Of a stretch of DNA of 64,000 bases, positions 9,060-18,090 are shown piece by piece. How positions within the stretch are numbered: position 1 is the first letter of the stretch; each line of letters begins with the position of its first letter. The DNA is taken from positions 372,001-436,000 of the forward strand of contig NZ_JAPFQO010000003.1 of assembly GCF_026241195.1 (NCBI RefSeq), written 5' to 3'. This stretch comes from Pontibacter anaerobius (GTDB taxonomy: Bacteria > Bacteroidota > Bacteroidia > Cytophagales > Hymenobacteraceae). The notes under the pieces were generated by a model. That model saw only the letters and a program-made list of their open reading frames with translations, had not been told where the DNA came from and did not search any database. Position numbers and translations under genes: made by a program.

Positions 9060-9144
9060 AGAGAGTTGGCGGAGTGGTCGAACGCGGCGGTCTTGAAAAC
9101 CGTTGACTGTAACAGGTCCGGGGGTTCGAATCCCTCACTCTCTG
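9060..9144 (+). tRNA. tRNA-Ser (anticodon TGA)
   Basis: A cloverleaf can be drawn: acceptor AGAGAGT at 9060-9066 pairs with ACTCTCT at 9137-9143. The anticodon stem GCGGT/ACCGT-type encloses loop CTTGAAA with anticodon TGA. A class II variable arm (TGACTGTAACAGGTC) follows, then the T arm GGGGGTTCGAATCCC. The long variable arm and TGA anticodon identify a serine tRNA reading UCA and UCG. The discriminator is G and the CCA end is not encoded. Confidence 0.93.
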
Positions 9145-9145
9145 C

Positions 9146-9178
9146 AAAGCCTGCAAGCGAACGCTTGCAGGCTTTTTT
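9146..9178 (+). terminator. Rho-independent terminator of tRNA-Ser
   Basis: GCCTGCAAGCG at 9149-9159 pairs perfectly with CGCTTGCAGGC at 9162-9172 across a two-base loop and is followed by TTTTTTG. Nearly the same stem follows the cutC gene at 44538. Confidence 0.85.
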
Positions 9179-9336
9179 GTTTTTACCGTGGGCCTGAATT
9201 TTGCACCTTTTCTAATACTTTAAGTGAGTTGCCCGGTGAGTCCCTTGAAAGGCCTTAAAGAACAAGTTTATGGGGAAAGTAGAGAGGCAGGACGTTGGTG
9301 GAGGTTTTCCAGGAGCATAACGCCAAAGTAGCGGCC

Positions 9337-9807
9337 CTAATAAAGGATGAGGTTGCTCCCGTTACGTTTTTGTAAGAACCCCTTCAGCGCCTTCTCCAGG
9401 TTCTCTTGTGCCTGCTCAGATAAACCTTCCTTTAACCCCCACTTATATCCTTGTATGCCAAGTATGAATGCCTGTGGCCGCACATTGTAAAGCTGCTGAC
9501 TAAGGTATACGATACTTTCAGGTGATAATTGGTGGGTTGAAAAATCGGCACCCGCATCTGGCATGCATTTACGGAATGAGTAGCCATTAGGAAGCTCTCC
9601 CTTATGTGCATCCACAAAAAGAACCCGCTTATACTTTGTTACTAGCTCTGCATCCTCCAGGTTTAGCTGGAACCGGTACAGGCAATCACCCTTAAATAGC
9701 CCCTCTTGCTCTACTCGTTCCACAAAAGCCCAGCCCAGTCCGTCGTCCTCTCGGGCAGAGTTGCCAATGCCAACCAGCAGCGATCTTTTAACTTCTTGTG
9801 CGTTCAT
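9337..9807 (-). CDS. hoxW: [NiFe]-hydrogenase maturation protease (HoxW/HycI type)
   Basis: An endopeptidase that removes the C-terminal tail of the hydrogenase large subunit after nickel insertion. The family signature GIGNSAREDDGLGWAFVE is near the N-terminus, with nickel-binding acidic residues, and LFVDAHKG and the STHQLSPES segment follow (Asp and His of the usual metal site). The start at 9807 (MNAQEVKRS) is preferred over an upstream ATG because it leaves a normal N-terminus. It overlaps the end of hoxH by 20 bases. It is last in the hox operon, and its assignment to HoxH rests on this position. Confidence 0.9.
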   Translation of the reverse strand: MNAQEVKRSLLVGIGNSAREDDGLGWAFVERVEQEGLFKGDCLYRFQLNLEDAELVTKYKRVLFVDAHKGELPNGYSFRKCMPDAGADFSTHQLSPESIVYLSQQLYNVRPQAFILGIQGYKWGLKEGLSEQAQENLEKALKGFLQKRNGSNLILY

Positions 9808-11239
9808 CGAGCAGTTTGCCTTCCGCATCAAATAAAGTAATCTTTAGCGGCATTTGCCCCAGCGCATGGGTGGCGCAGCTAAGGCAGGGGTCGAAGGTGC
9901 GGATGGCGGTTTCCACCTGGTTCAGCAGCGCTTCGGTAATTTCCGGTTTCCCGTCCAATACATTATTGGCCACCCACTTTACCGCCTGGTTCATGGGCTC
10001 ATTATTGTGCGTAGTCGAAACGATCAGGTTACACTTTGTGATCATGCCGTTATCGTCTACTTCATAGTGATGGATCAGTGTACCGCGCGGTGCTTCGATC
10101 ACGCCGATGCCCAGGTTGCGGTGCTTTCCCTGCCGCACCAACTCCCCCTTGTCCAAAGTATCATCCTCCAGCAATAACTTCATCTGCTCAGCACAATGCA
10201 GCACTTCGATCATGCGGGCCAGGTGCGTGTGCATAGAACTGTTGTTGGGCTTGTTATCCGTAAGAGATTTAAAGTACTGCCGTTCCCGTTCTGCCAGCGG
10301 ACTCGGAATATAATTGCACACGTTCAGGCGGGCCAGCGGACCAACCCGGCTCCACCCTTTCTCGCGCCCAAGGCTTTTGAGGTATGGAAATTTCAGGTAG
10401 GTCCATACTTCGGTGGCCTCACCAAAAAGCTCCTGGTAACGTGTGTCTGGTTCCTGATCTATAATGGTTTTACCCATTGCATCTATAGCCCGGAAATTAC
10501 CATCGTATAGCTCCAATGCACCGTTAGGTGTTACCAGGCCTAAATGGTTGGACGGGAAAGCAGCAAAGCTGTCCAGCCACTCCTGGTTCTTGCTGCGGTA
10601 CTCCTTCAGAAAAGCCACCATTTCCAGCGACCACCGGATCATGGTATCGACAGAAGGCACAGCCTTGCCATCTAAAAAGAACTGCCTTTCCTCTTTCCTC
10701 AGGCCCTTGTGCACACCACCCGGCGTTACTGATATGCCGTGTATCTTTTTGCCTGCAATGGCCTGTATCAGCTCCTGCCCAAACTTGCGCATCTGAATGC
10801 CCTTTAGCGCCAGCTCTTTATTGTTTACCGCCACCTCCATAATGCTCCTCTTCTCCGCCGGGGCATCGGTGCCGAAAAGCAGGTCCGGGGACGCCAGGTA
10901 AAAGAAGTGCGTGGCATGCGACTGAAACACCTGGGCATAATGTAGTAGCCTCCTGATTTTAGTAGCAGTTTCTGGAAGGTCCTGCGGGTCAACCCCCACG
11001 ATCTGATCCACGGCTTTTCCAGCCGTCAGGTGATGGCTTACCGGGCAGATGCCGCACAGGCGCTGTACTAACAGCGGCGCTTCCCAATACGGATGACCCT
11101 TCACAAAGCTCTCAAAGCCCCGGAACTCCACGATGTGGAAGCGCGCCTCCTTTACCCGGTTATTTTCGTCCAGGTGCAGCGTCACCTTTCCATGTCCCTC
11201 TACCCGTGTGATGGGATCTATTGCTATTTTCCGGTTCAT
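9788..11239 (-). CDS. hoxH: NAD-reducing [NiFe]-hydrogenase large subunit HoxH
   Basis: The catalytic subunit carrying the Ni-Fe(CN)2CO centre of a cytoplasmic H2:NAD+ oxidoreductase (group 3d). The N-terminal site RLCGICPVSHH and C-terminal site DPCLSCATH supply the four cysteine ligands. After the final His come 25 residues beginning ALGQMPL, the tail expected to be cut by HoxW. DPITRVEGHGK at the start is the family signature. An in-frame ATG at 11257 overlaps the hoxUY stop. I prefer 11239 (MNRKIAIDP), which has an AGG-rich stretch before it and leaves a 483-aa product. It sits between hoxUY and hoxW in one operon. Confidence 0.95.
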   Translation of the reverse strand: MNRKIAIDPITRVEGHGKVTLHLDENNRVKEARFHIVEFRGFESFVKGHPYWEAPLLVQRLCGICPVSHHLTAGKAVDQIVGVDPQDLPETATKIRRLLHYAQVFQSHATHFFYLASPDLLFGTDAPAEKRSIMEVAVNNKELALKGIQMRKFGQELIQAIAGKKIHGISVTPGGVHKGLRKEERQFFLDGKAVPSVDTMIRWSLEMVAFLKEYRSKNQEWLDSFAAFPSNHLGLVTPNGALELYDGNFRAIDAMGKTIIDQEPDTRYQELFGEATEVWTYLKFPYLKSLGREKGWSRVGPLARLNVCNYIPSPLAERERQYFKSLTDNKPNNSSMHTHLARMIEVLHCAEQMKLLLEDDTLDKGELVRQGKHRNLGIGVIEAPRGTLIHHYEVDDNGMITKCNLIVSTTHNNEPMNQAVKWVANNVLDGKPEITEALLNQVETAIRTFDPCLSCATHALGQMPLKITLFDAEGKLLDERTRS

Positions 11240-11249
11240 CGCTTTGCCT

Positions 11250-12533
11250 TTAGTCATACTTAAACTCCTCGTAGGGCACCTTAAAGTCTGTTCCAAAAAG
11301 CAGGTTCTGCACTACCTTGTAAATATGGTCTCCTCCCGGCGGACAACCAGGTATGAAGTAGTCGATCTTTACCACCTCGTGGCAGGGGTATACTTTGTCC
11401 AGTATCTTCGGCAGGTCCTCGTGGTGCGGAATCAGGGCTGTTGTGTCTATGGTAGGCGTTTCAAGGTATGCTTCCCGCAGCGTCTGCTCCAGCGGCATCC
11501 AGTTGCGTAGCGCCGGCAGGTTTCCGTTTATGGCACAGGCCCCTACCGATACCAGTATATCGCAACTCTCCCTGAACTTCCGGAGCACCTCCACATTCTC
11601 ATCGCTGCAGCAGCCTCCCTCGATCAATCCTACATCGCAGCGTTGCGTAAACTCTTTAATATCTGTGAAGGGAGAGCGGTTAAACGACACCACCTCGATC
11701 AAATCCAGCAGGTTAAGGTCCATGTCCAGCATCGACATGTGGCAGCCGAAGCAACCCGCCAGCGAAACGGTGGCCACCACTTTTTTCTTTACCTCGGCAG
11801 GTGATATTTCCTGTTGATGCTTTGCTTCTTTCTCAGGCAGTTTTTCAGAGATCGGCACTTTATCATACTTCCGGAAGCCGGGTGTCTCCACTGTATCTTC
11901 TTTCAATAGTATGGTTCCGACAGGGCAGATCTCCATCGCTCGGTGTGCCTGCTCGTACGATAGCTTCGCCTCCTGCTCATAGTCCACGGCTACAAAAGTC
12001 TCCTTGCCCCGCTGCTGAAAATAGAACACCGGCTTGCCCTCATCTGTAAACACATCCTCTACACAGCGCTTACACTGGATGCAGCGGTGGTTCTCCATAA
12101 TGATGTGCTTCGGCTTGTAGTCAATAACCCGGTTCGGGAAAGTATAGGGAAAGCGTGGCGTTTCCATCCCCATCTCATAACCCAGCGCCTGCAACACGCA
12201 TTTGCCGCTTTTCTCGCAAAGCGGGCAGATGTGGTTGCCTTCCGTGAACAGCATCTCCACCACGGCTTTGCGGTGGTCCAGCAGCTCCGGCGTCATCACT
12301 TCCACCTCCAATCCCTCCTTAGCATTAACCTGGCAGCCGGCGGTATACTTGCCTTTCACTTTCACGGTGCAAACGCGGCAGGTGCCCAGCGGCGGGTCCA
12401 CGTGGTCGAAGTAGCAGAGTGCAGGTATAAAAACTTCATTCGCCTGTGCCACTTTCAGCAGGTTCTCCCCTTCCCGGCATTTTATACTTTTGCCATCCAG
12501 TATGATCGTTACCTCTTTCTTACCCTTTGCCAT
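11250..12533 (-). CDS. hoxUY: Fused diaphorase gamma subunit and hydrogenase small subunit (HoxU-HoxY)
   Basis: A single 427-aa frame joins two proteins that are normally separate. Residues 1 to about 212 are HoxU: a [2Fe-2S] site at C40, C52, C55, C67; a His-ligated [4Fe-4S] site H101, C103, C106, C112; and a ferredoxin-like C151-C154-C157 with C203. Residues about 213-250 are a charged, Lys/Glu-rich linker. Residues about 251-427 are HoxY, with AGCFGCHMSMLDMD (C261, C264), GACAI near 331 and PGCPPGGD near the end, ligating the proximal [4Fe-4S] cluster. The reading frame is continuous through the linker with no stop or likely internal start signal. It overlaps hoxF by 14 bases. It would link NADH electron flow directly to the hydrogenase module. 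Confidence 0.92.
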   Translation of the reverse strand: MAKGKKEVTIILDGKSIKCREGENLLKVAQANEVFIPALCYFDHVDPPLGTCRVCTVKVKGKYTAGCQVNAKEGLEVEVMTPELLDHRKAVVEMLFTEGNHICPLCEKSGKCVLQALGYEMGMETPRFPYTFPNRVIDYKPKHIIMENHRCIQCKRCVEDVFTDEGKPVFYFQQRGKETFVAVDYEQEAKLSYEQAHRAMEICPVGTILLKEDTVETPGFRKYDKVPISEKLPEKEAKHQQEISPAEVKKKVVATVSLAGCFGCHMSMLDMDLNLLDLIEVVSFNRSPFTDIKEFTQRCDVGLIEGGCCSDENVEVLRKFRESCDILVSVGACAINGNLPALRNWMPLEQTLREAYLETPTIDTTALIPHHEDLPKILDKVYPCHEVVKIDYFIPGCPPGGDHIYKVVQNLLFGTDFKVPYEEFKYD

Positions 12534-14247
12534 GCGTTAAAATATTATATGCTTCGGTGGCCTTTTCCAAACTGAATTCACGGTTAAAATTGTCGTCGCG
12601 CACCAACTTCTTTTTGAACAGATGCGGAAACTTTTGAATCGCCTGCTCTAAGGAGTTTGGAGCTGTTTGGCCAAGTCCGCACCGGCTGTTGTGTTTAACG
12701 ATAGCCGACCATTGCAGGGCCTTCTCTACATCACCGGGTGCTGCTTTACCCTGCATCATCCGCTCAATCATGTGCAGCAGTTGTGGATTACCCGCCCGGC
12801 ACGGCGTACACAAACCGCAGGACTCATAGGTGAAGAAGCGGGAGAAGTTTTGAAGTATGGTGAACAGGTCACGCTGTTTATTGAAGATCATCACGGAGCC
12901 GCCACAACGGATGTCTTCCAGGGAAATGACCCGCTCTCTTTCCTCCACCGAGATAAGCTCACCCGAAGGGCCACTCATTTGTATATACTTTGTGTCTTCG
13001 GCTCCGCATAAATCCAGCAGTTCCCCCAAACGTATGCCCCATTCTATTTCATACAGCCCCGGGCGTTTACAGTCGCCGGCTATACTGAGCAGCTTGGTAC
13101 CGGTAGATTTTTCGGTGCCTAAGCCTTTAAACTTCTCCACTCCCAGTTCTATGATGCGGGCAGCAGCACAGAAGGTCTCCACGTTATTGATGACGGTAGG
13201 TTTACCCAGAAAGCCTTTATCCGTCGGAAAAACATTCTTGAGCCTCGGTTCTCCGCGTTTCCCCTCCAGTGACTCCAGCAAAGCCGTTTCCTCTCCGCAG
13301 ATATAAGCACCAGCCCCCAGTTGCACCCGGATATCGAATTTATACTTGCCCAACCCTTTTATACTTTGACCTAAGTAGCCTTTCTGGCGGTAGTCCTGCA
13401 GCGCAGCATTCAGCTTCGGGAGCAGCCAGGTGTACTCTGCTCGCAGGTAAATAATGCCTTCAGTTGCCCCTACAGCATACCCTGCCACGATCATGCCTTC
13501 TATCAGCAGCCCTGGCAATAGGTTGAGTAACGCCCTGTCTTTAAAGGTTCCCGGCTCTCCTTCATCTGCATTGCAGACAATGTATTTCACCGTGCCTTTT
13601 GCTTTGCGGGCAAACTCCCACTTCATCCCGGTCGGAAAAAATGCGCCTCCCCTGCCTGACAAGCCGGCTTCCTTGATCATGTCGACTACCTGGTCCGGTG
13701 AGTATTCCTTGAGCTTCTCAATAGCTTTACCCGGCTCAAAATCCCTGAGAAGTATAGTTTTGTCCTCTTCAGGTTTATACTGCACCTTTTCCTCTACCGT
13801 GTCTGCCAGCTCTGCCGGCGATTTTCCATCTTTAAGACCGTTGATGATGCGCTTTACCTTCTGTGGCGTGAGCTTTGTAAAAGGGTGAAAATTGATGAGT
13901 GCTGCCGGTTCCCTGTCGCTGAGGCCGATGCAGGAGGTTTCGAAAAAGCCGAAAGTGCCGGTCGGATCTGTTCCTCCTATGGCAGCACCTGTTTCTTTTT
14001 CAAAGGCAGCTTTTACCCTATCAAATCCATGAAACCAGGAGAGAATACTGTTGTTCAGGTAGATGGTATACTTTCCGGTTGGCTGCCTGTGAAAGAAATG
14101 GTAAAAGCCTGTTACGCCTTCCACATCTACCGGGGAGATACCAAACTCTGCCGCTGCCTGCAAAATATCTGCATCGCCCAGATAACCGCGGGCATTTTGC
14201 AGCTCCCAAAGCCTGTCCAGTAAGTATGTTCTTTCCTTTATTTTCAT
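12520..14247 (-). CDS. hoxF: Hydrogenase diaphorase flavoprotein subunit HoxF with NuoE-like N-terminal domain
   Basis: The FMN- and NAD(H)-binding subunit of the soluble hydrogenase. Residues 1 to about 150 resemble NuoE/HoxE, and the rest is NuoF-like. FMN/NAD motifs: GLSGRGGAFFPTGMKWEF, CNADEGEPGTFKDR and GAYICGEETALLESLEGKRG. The [4Fe-4S] ligands are ESCGLCTPC and the later Cys in SRCGLGQ. In the NuoE-like part only one of four expected [2Fe-2S] cysteines remains (SCIGLSDREPA), so that cluster is probably absent. Start 14247 (MKIKERTYLL) is preferred to an upstream ATG at 14274. The 575-aa length fits the Ralstonia-type HoxF. It is first in the minus-strand hox operon. Confidence 0.94.
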   Translation of the reverse strand: MKIKERTYLLDRLWELQNARGYLGDADILQAAAEFGISPVDVEGVTGFYHFFHRQPTGKYTIYLNNSILSWFHGFDRVKAAFEKETGAAIGGTDPTGTFGFFETSCIGLSDREPAALINFHPFTKLTPQKVKRIINGLKDGKSPAELADTVEEKVQYKPEEDKTILLRDFEPGKAIEKLKEYSPDQVVDMIKEAGLSGRGGAFFPTGMKWEFARKAKGTVKYIVCNADEGEPGTFKDRALLNLLPGLLIEGMIVAGYAVGATEGIIYLRAEYTWLLPKLNAALQDYRQKGYLGQSIKGLGKYKFDIRVQLGAGAYICGEETALLESLEGKRGEPRLKNVFPTDKGFLGKPTVINNVETFCAAARIIELGVEKFKGLGTEKSTGTKLLSIAGDCKRPGLYEIEWGIRLGELLDLCGAEDTKYIQMSGPSGELISVEERERVISLEDIRCGGSVMIFNKQRDLFTILQNFSRFFTYESCGLCTPCRAGNPQLLHMIERMMQGKAAPGDVEKALQWSAIVKHNSRCGLGQTAPNSLEQAIQKFPHLFKKKLVRDDNFNREFSLEKATEAYNILTHGKG

Positions 14248-14368
14248 AGCAATTATGAGTGGGCACCGGAACATTACATATCAACATTCGTTCTTATTAA
14301 CGTTATAAAAAATGTCAGGATAGTGATTACTTTCATTTATCTGACTCTCTAACACAGCCCCAAACCCC
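14248..14368. promoter_or_regulatory. Divergent promoter region between the hox and hyp operons
   Basis: This 121-base AT-rich spacer must carry both promoters. It holds the palindrome TAACGTTA at 14298-14305 inside TTATTAACGTTATAA, a possible operator. I found no full TTTG/TAnnTTTG match on either strand, so the actual promoters are not assigned. Confidence 0.45.
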
Positions 14369-14710
14369 GTGCATGAACTGTCGATTGCGCTGAGCATTGT
14401 AGAAACCGCCGAAGAAGAGGTAAGGAATGCAGGCGGCAGGCAGGTGGAAGAGATCGTGCTGGAGATCGGGGACTTGGCCGGAGTAGAACAAGATGCGCTC
14501 GACTTTGCCTGGAAAGAAGCCGTGAAGGAGACAGTGCTGGAGCAGGCAAAGTGTGTAATCGAAAATAAAGCAGGTAAAGCCAGGTGCCTTAACTGCCAGT
14601 ATGAGTTTGCCCTGACCTATATCTACGATATCTGCCCTTCCTGCAGCGATTTCAGAAAAGAGCTGATGCAGGGCAAGGAAATCAAAATCAAAAGTATAAC
14701 CATCATCTAA
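14369..14710 (+). CDS. hypA: Hydrogenase nickel-incorporation protein HypA
   Basis: A 113-aa nickel chaperone that delivers Ni to the hydrogenase large subunit with HypB. The start is GTG at 14369. It is chosen because HypA needs the N-terminal Met-His-Glu nickel site, and GTG is followed directly by CAT GAA (MHELSIALSIV). The structural zinc site is formed by two CxxC pairs, CLNC and CPSC, near residues 72-93. It is the first gene of the plus-strand hyp operon, 10 bases before hypB. Confidence 0.95.
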   Translation: MHELSIALSIVETAEEEVRNAGGRQVEEIVLEIGDLAGVEQDALDFAWKEAVKETVLEQAKCVIENKAGKARCLNCQYEFALTYIYDICPSCSDFRKELMQGKEIKIKSITII

Positions 14711-14720
14711 AACGAAAGCT

Positions 14721-15476
14721 ATGTGTACTACCTGCGGATGCAGCTCAGATGAGCCAGCCCAAATTAAAAAACCTGGTTTTCAAGCGAAATCGCTGGCTAT
14801 TGCCGGACCACCCCAAAAGCAGCTTCACTTGCTGGAGCGAGATGTGCTGCACAAAAATGACCATGATGCGGCACACAACCGTCAGCATTTTGAGAAGAAG
14901 CATGTGCTGGCCATAAATCTTGTCAGCTCGCCGGGGTCTGGTAAAACAACGCTGCTGGAAAAGACCATCGAAGCACTGAAAAACGAAGTCCTTTTTCATG
15001 TGCTGGAAGGTGACCAGCAAACGTCTCTGGACGCAAACAGAATTGAAGCTACGGGTGCACCTGTTTTACAAATTAACACAGGCAAAGGCTGTCATCTGGA
15101 CGCTTCGATGGTGCACCGCGCCCTGCACACCATGCCCCCTGCCGAACATTCTGTCCTGATGATTGAGAACGTGGGTAACCTGGTTTGCCCGGCCCTGTTT
15201 GATCTGGGTGAAAAATACCGCGTGGTGATCATCAGCGTAACTGAAGGCGAAGACAAACCCCTAAAGTACCCCAACATGTTCGAGAGTGCCGACATCTGCA
15301 TCATCAACAAAACAGACCTGCTGCCTTACGTGGAGTTTGATGTGGAGAAGGCAAAAGAGTATGCGCTGCGGGTGAACCATAAATTAACTTTTTTCGAACT
15401 GTCAGCCACGAAAGGACAAGGAATGAATAACTGGCTGAACTGGCTTAGGCAGGAGCATGCAGCCATACCTGTTTAG
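14721..15476 (+). CDS. hypB: Hydrogenase nickel-incorporation GTPase HypB
   Basis: A 251-aa SIMIBI-class GTPase that drives nickel transfer from HypA. It starts with MCTTCGCSS, the high-affinity nickel motif CxxCGC, followed by a short linker. The P-loop is SSPGSGKT at about residues 72-79; the DGDQQTS-type switch appears as EGDQQTSLDANRIE. The intersubunit metal-site segment is NTGKGCHLDASMV, and the guanine-specificity motif NKTDLLPY lies near 198. Length is usual for HypB without a His-rich stretch. It is 6 bases upstream of hypF. Confidence 0.96.
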   Translation: MCTTCGCSSDEPAQIKKPGFQAKSLAIAGPPQKQLHLLERDVLHKNDHDAAHNRQHFEKKHVLAINLVSSPGSGKTTLLEKTIEALKNEVLFHVLEGDQQTSLDANRIEATGAPVLQINTGKGCHLDASMVHRALHTMPPAEHSVLMIENVGNLVCPALFDLGEKYRVVIISVTEGEDKPLKYPNMFESADICIINKTDLLPYVEFDVEKAKEYALRVNHKLTFFELSATKGQGMNNWLNWLRQEHAAIPV

Positions 15477-15482
15477 TAAATA

Positions 15483-17813
15483 GTGCCGACCTATTCCATA
15501 CATATCGCAGGGCAAGTACAAGGAATTGGGTTCAGGCCCTATGCATATCGCCTTGCCAAAAAGTATGGCTTAAACGGCTGGGTAAGAAACCAGGCTGATG
15601 GCGTACATATGAAAGTGCAGGGACACGAGCAGCAGGTGCAAAGTTTTTACGAAGAACTAACCACACAGGCCCCTGACCTGGCCAAAATACAGTCTTCAAG
15701 TATAAAACAGGTAGAAAATAAAGTTTTTCAGGGCTTTGAGATACGGAAAGAAACAAAAGGCACTACGGCTAATTTAATGCTCACCCCAGACCTGGCTATG
15801 TGTGATGCCTGCCGCCAGGAGATGAATGATAGTAAGAACAGGCGCTTTGGCTATGCCTTTACCACCTGCACTTCCTGCGGACCCAGGTACTCTATCATGG
15901 CAAAGCTGCCTTATGAGCGGGAGCACACGACCATGGCTCCCTTTACGATGTGTGCAGCCTGCGAAAAAGAGTATCATGACCCGGAAAATCGCCGCTACTA
16001 CTCCCAAACCAACTCTTGCCCCGTCTGCCCTGTTACGCTCGGTTTGTATGATATGCAGCAGCAGTTACTATCAGATGATCAGCAGGAAAGTATAGCAGTC
16101 ACAGTAAACTTATTAGCAGCAGGTAAAATAGTAGCTGTAAAAGGTTTAGGCGGTTATTTGCTGATGGCAGATGCTACCAATGCACAAACCATTCAAACGC
16201 TGCGGGAAAGAAAACATCGTGCGGCCAAGCCTTTTGCCCTGATGTATCCTGACCTGGAAATGGCACAACAGGATGTGTTACTACAGGAAGATGAGCAAGA
16301 ACTGCTGCTTTCGTCAGTATCTCCCATAGTTTTAGCGCAGAAGAAAACAGAACCCGCTTCAGGAATAAAAGCTGATCTTATTGCTCCCCAACTAAACAAA
16401 CTTGGACTGATGCTGCCTTACACACCTTTGTTCGAATTGCTGTTAGCACAACTTCAGAAGCCGGTTATTGCAACCAGCGCCAACCGCCACGGGACCCACA
16501 TCATTTACAAAGACACAGATGCTTTTGAGCAATTAGCAAGTATAGCCGATTACATATTACTGCACAACAGAGAAATTCTGGTTTCGCAGGATGATTCTGT
16601 TGTACAGTTTACTCCCAAGCACCGCCAGCGAATCATGCTGCGCAGGTCACGTGGCTATGCTCCGTCTTTTGTAGGTGGAGCACCTGACCAACAGTCCTGG
16701 TTAGCCACAGGAGCAGACATGAAAAGCACCTTTGCCTTCACGACGCAAGGCAACAGTTACGTCAGCCAGTATTTAGGTGATCTGTCTGTTTATGATAACA
16801 CACTCAACTTCGAGCACAGCCTGCAGCATCTGAAAAAGCTTTTAGACTTCCACCCTTCCCTGCTCCTGACTGACAAGCATCCAGGTTATACTTCCGTGCG
16901 GCTTGGTAAAGAGCTGACGCAAAAGTATAAGGTGCCCCATGTGCAGGTGCAGCACCACGAAGCCCACTTTGCTGATGTATTAGCCGAAAATGAGCTGCTA
17001 AATAGTGATGAACCGGTACTGGGCGTGATCTGGGATGGCACCGGATATGGCAATGATAAGCTTATTCGGGGTGGAGAGTTTTTCCTGTATCAAGACCTGC
17101 AGATCTCTCCCTTAGCACAAATGGAACCCTACCCGCACCTGTCAGGCGACAAAATGGCGAAAGAGCCACGCCTTGCAGCCTTAGCGCTTTGCTTCGGTTT
17201 AAAAGACGCAGATATACTCATTAAGCCATACTTTACCGAAGCAGAATGGAAGTTTTACCAAAGTATACTTGATACCGATAAGTATAAACTGCAGACCACC
17301 AGCATGGGGCGTGAGTTCGATGCTGTAGCTGCACTTCTTGGCCTGTGTGGGCGCATGAGTTACGAAGGAGAAGCCGCCATGCTTTTAGAGTCTCTGGCTG
17401 CTCAGGAACCTGCTATTTATGATTTGCAGGATTATACACTTGCAGAATTTAACGGGAATGAAATACCCTTTAAAACTATACTTGGGCAGATGCTGGCAGA
17501 TGTTCGGCAAGGCGAAAACAAAGTAAGGATTGCGGCACGATTTCATGTGACGTTGGTTAAAATAGTGAGCCTGGTGGCAGAACACTACTCCATAAAAAAG
17601 CTGTCCTTTAGCGGTGGCGTATTTCAGAACAGCCTGCTCGTAGACTTGCTCATCGATAAGTTGTCACCTGAATTCAAACTATACTTTCACAAGCAGCTTT
17701 CGCCAAACGATGAATGCATTTCCTTTGGGCAACTGGCATGGATGCAACTGAAGTATAAAACAGTGGCTGCTCCAGAAGAACAGCACACAGTACATCATAC
17801 TCTAAAAATCTGA
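15483..17813 (+). CDS. hypF: Carbamoyltransferase HypF
   Basis: A 776-aa enzyme that uses carbamoyl phosphate and ATP to carbamoylate the C-terminal Cys of HypE, the first step in making the cyanide ligands of the Ni-Fe centre. Domains in order: acylphosphatase (residues 1-90, GQVQGIGFRPYAYRLA), two zinc-finger motifs (CDACRQEM, CTSCGPRY, CAACEKEY, CPVC; about 108-185), a YrdC-like nucleotide-binding domain (about 200-380, including KGLGGYLLM) and a Kae1-like domain (about 400-760, with HHEAHFADVLAE and FSGGVFQN). The start is GTG at 15483, six bases after hypB. Two bases separate it from hypC. Confidence 0.96.
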   Translation: MPTYSIHIAGQVQGIGFRPYAYRLAKKYGLNGWVRNQADGVHMKVQGHEQQVQSFYEELTTQAPDLAKIQSSSIKQVENKVFQGFEIRKETKGTTANLMLTPDLAMCDACRQEMNDSKNRRFGYAFTTCTSCGPRYSIMAKLPYEREHTTMAPFTMCAACEKEYHDPENRRYYSQTNSCPVCPVTLGLYDMQQQLLSDDQQESIAVTVNLLAAGKIVAVKGLGGYLLMADATNAQTIQTLRERKHRAAKPFALMYPDLEMAQQDVLLQEDEQELLLSSVSPIVLAQKKTEPASGIKADLIAPQLNKLGLMLPYTPLFELLLAQLQKPVIATSANRHGTHIIYKDTDAFEQLASIADYILLHNREILVSQDDSVVQFTPKHRQRIMLRRSRGYAPSFVGGAPDQQSWLATGADMKSTFAFTTQGNSYVSQYLGDLSVYDNTLNFEHSLQHLKKLLDFHPSLLLTDKHPGYTSVRLGKELTQKYKVPHVQVQHHEAHFADVLAENELLNSDEPVLGVIWDGTGYGNDKLIRGGEFFLYQDLQISPLAQMEPYPHLSGDKMAKEPRLAALALCFGLKDADILIKPYFTEAEWKFYQSILDTDKYKLQTTSMGREFDAVAALLGLCGRMSYEGEAAMLLESLAAQEPAIYDLQDYTLAEFNGNEIPFKTILGQMLADVRQGENKVRIAARFHVTLVKIVSLVAEHYSIKKLSFSGGVFQNSLLVDLLIDKLSPEFKLYFHKQLSPNDECISFGQLAWMQLKYKTVAAPEEQHTVHHTLKI

Positions 17814-17815
17814 TC

Positions 17816-18073
17816 ATGTGTTTAGGTATCCCGGCAAAACTTGATTCAATAGATGAAACAGCAGACGACTTCTTCCGCACCGGAAAGATTTCCTTTGGGG
17901 GAATTTCCAGAACCGTGAGTCTGGCCATGCTAACAGATGCAAAACCGGGTGATTATGTGCTGGTGCATGCCGGCGTGGCGCTGAGCGTTATCACAGAGCA
18001 GGAGGCAGCAACGGTTTTTGAATACCTGAAAATGTCTGGGGAACTGGATGAAGAAGGGTTGCCGGATACGTAG
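17816..18073 (+). CDS. hypC: Hydrogenase assembly chaperone HypC
   Basis: An 85-aa HypC/HupF chaperone. It starts with the invariant MCLGIPAKL, whose Cys2 binds the Fe(CN)2CO precursor together with HypD and HoxH. The barrel signature GISRTVSLAML and GDYVLVHAGVALSVI follow. It begins two bases after hypF. It is separated from hypD by a 240-base spacer filled with hairpins, which is unusual inside a hyp operon. Confidence 0.95.
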   Translation: MCLGIPAKLDSIDETADDFFRTGKISFGGISRTVSLAMLTDAKPGDYVLVHAGVALSVITEQEAATVFEYLKMSGELDEEGLPDT

Positions 18074-18090
18074 TGTATTTATATTGCTGA

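Noticed and set aside
14253-14280. Sigma-54-like promoter before the hox operon
   Set aside because: A GTGGGCACC stretch superficially resembles TGGCAC, but the second half (TTGC) and spacing do not fit.
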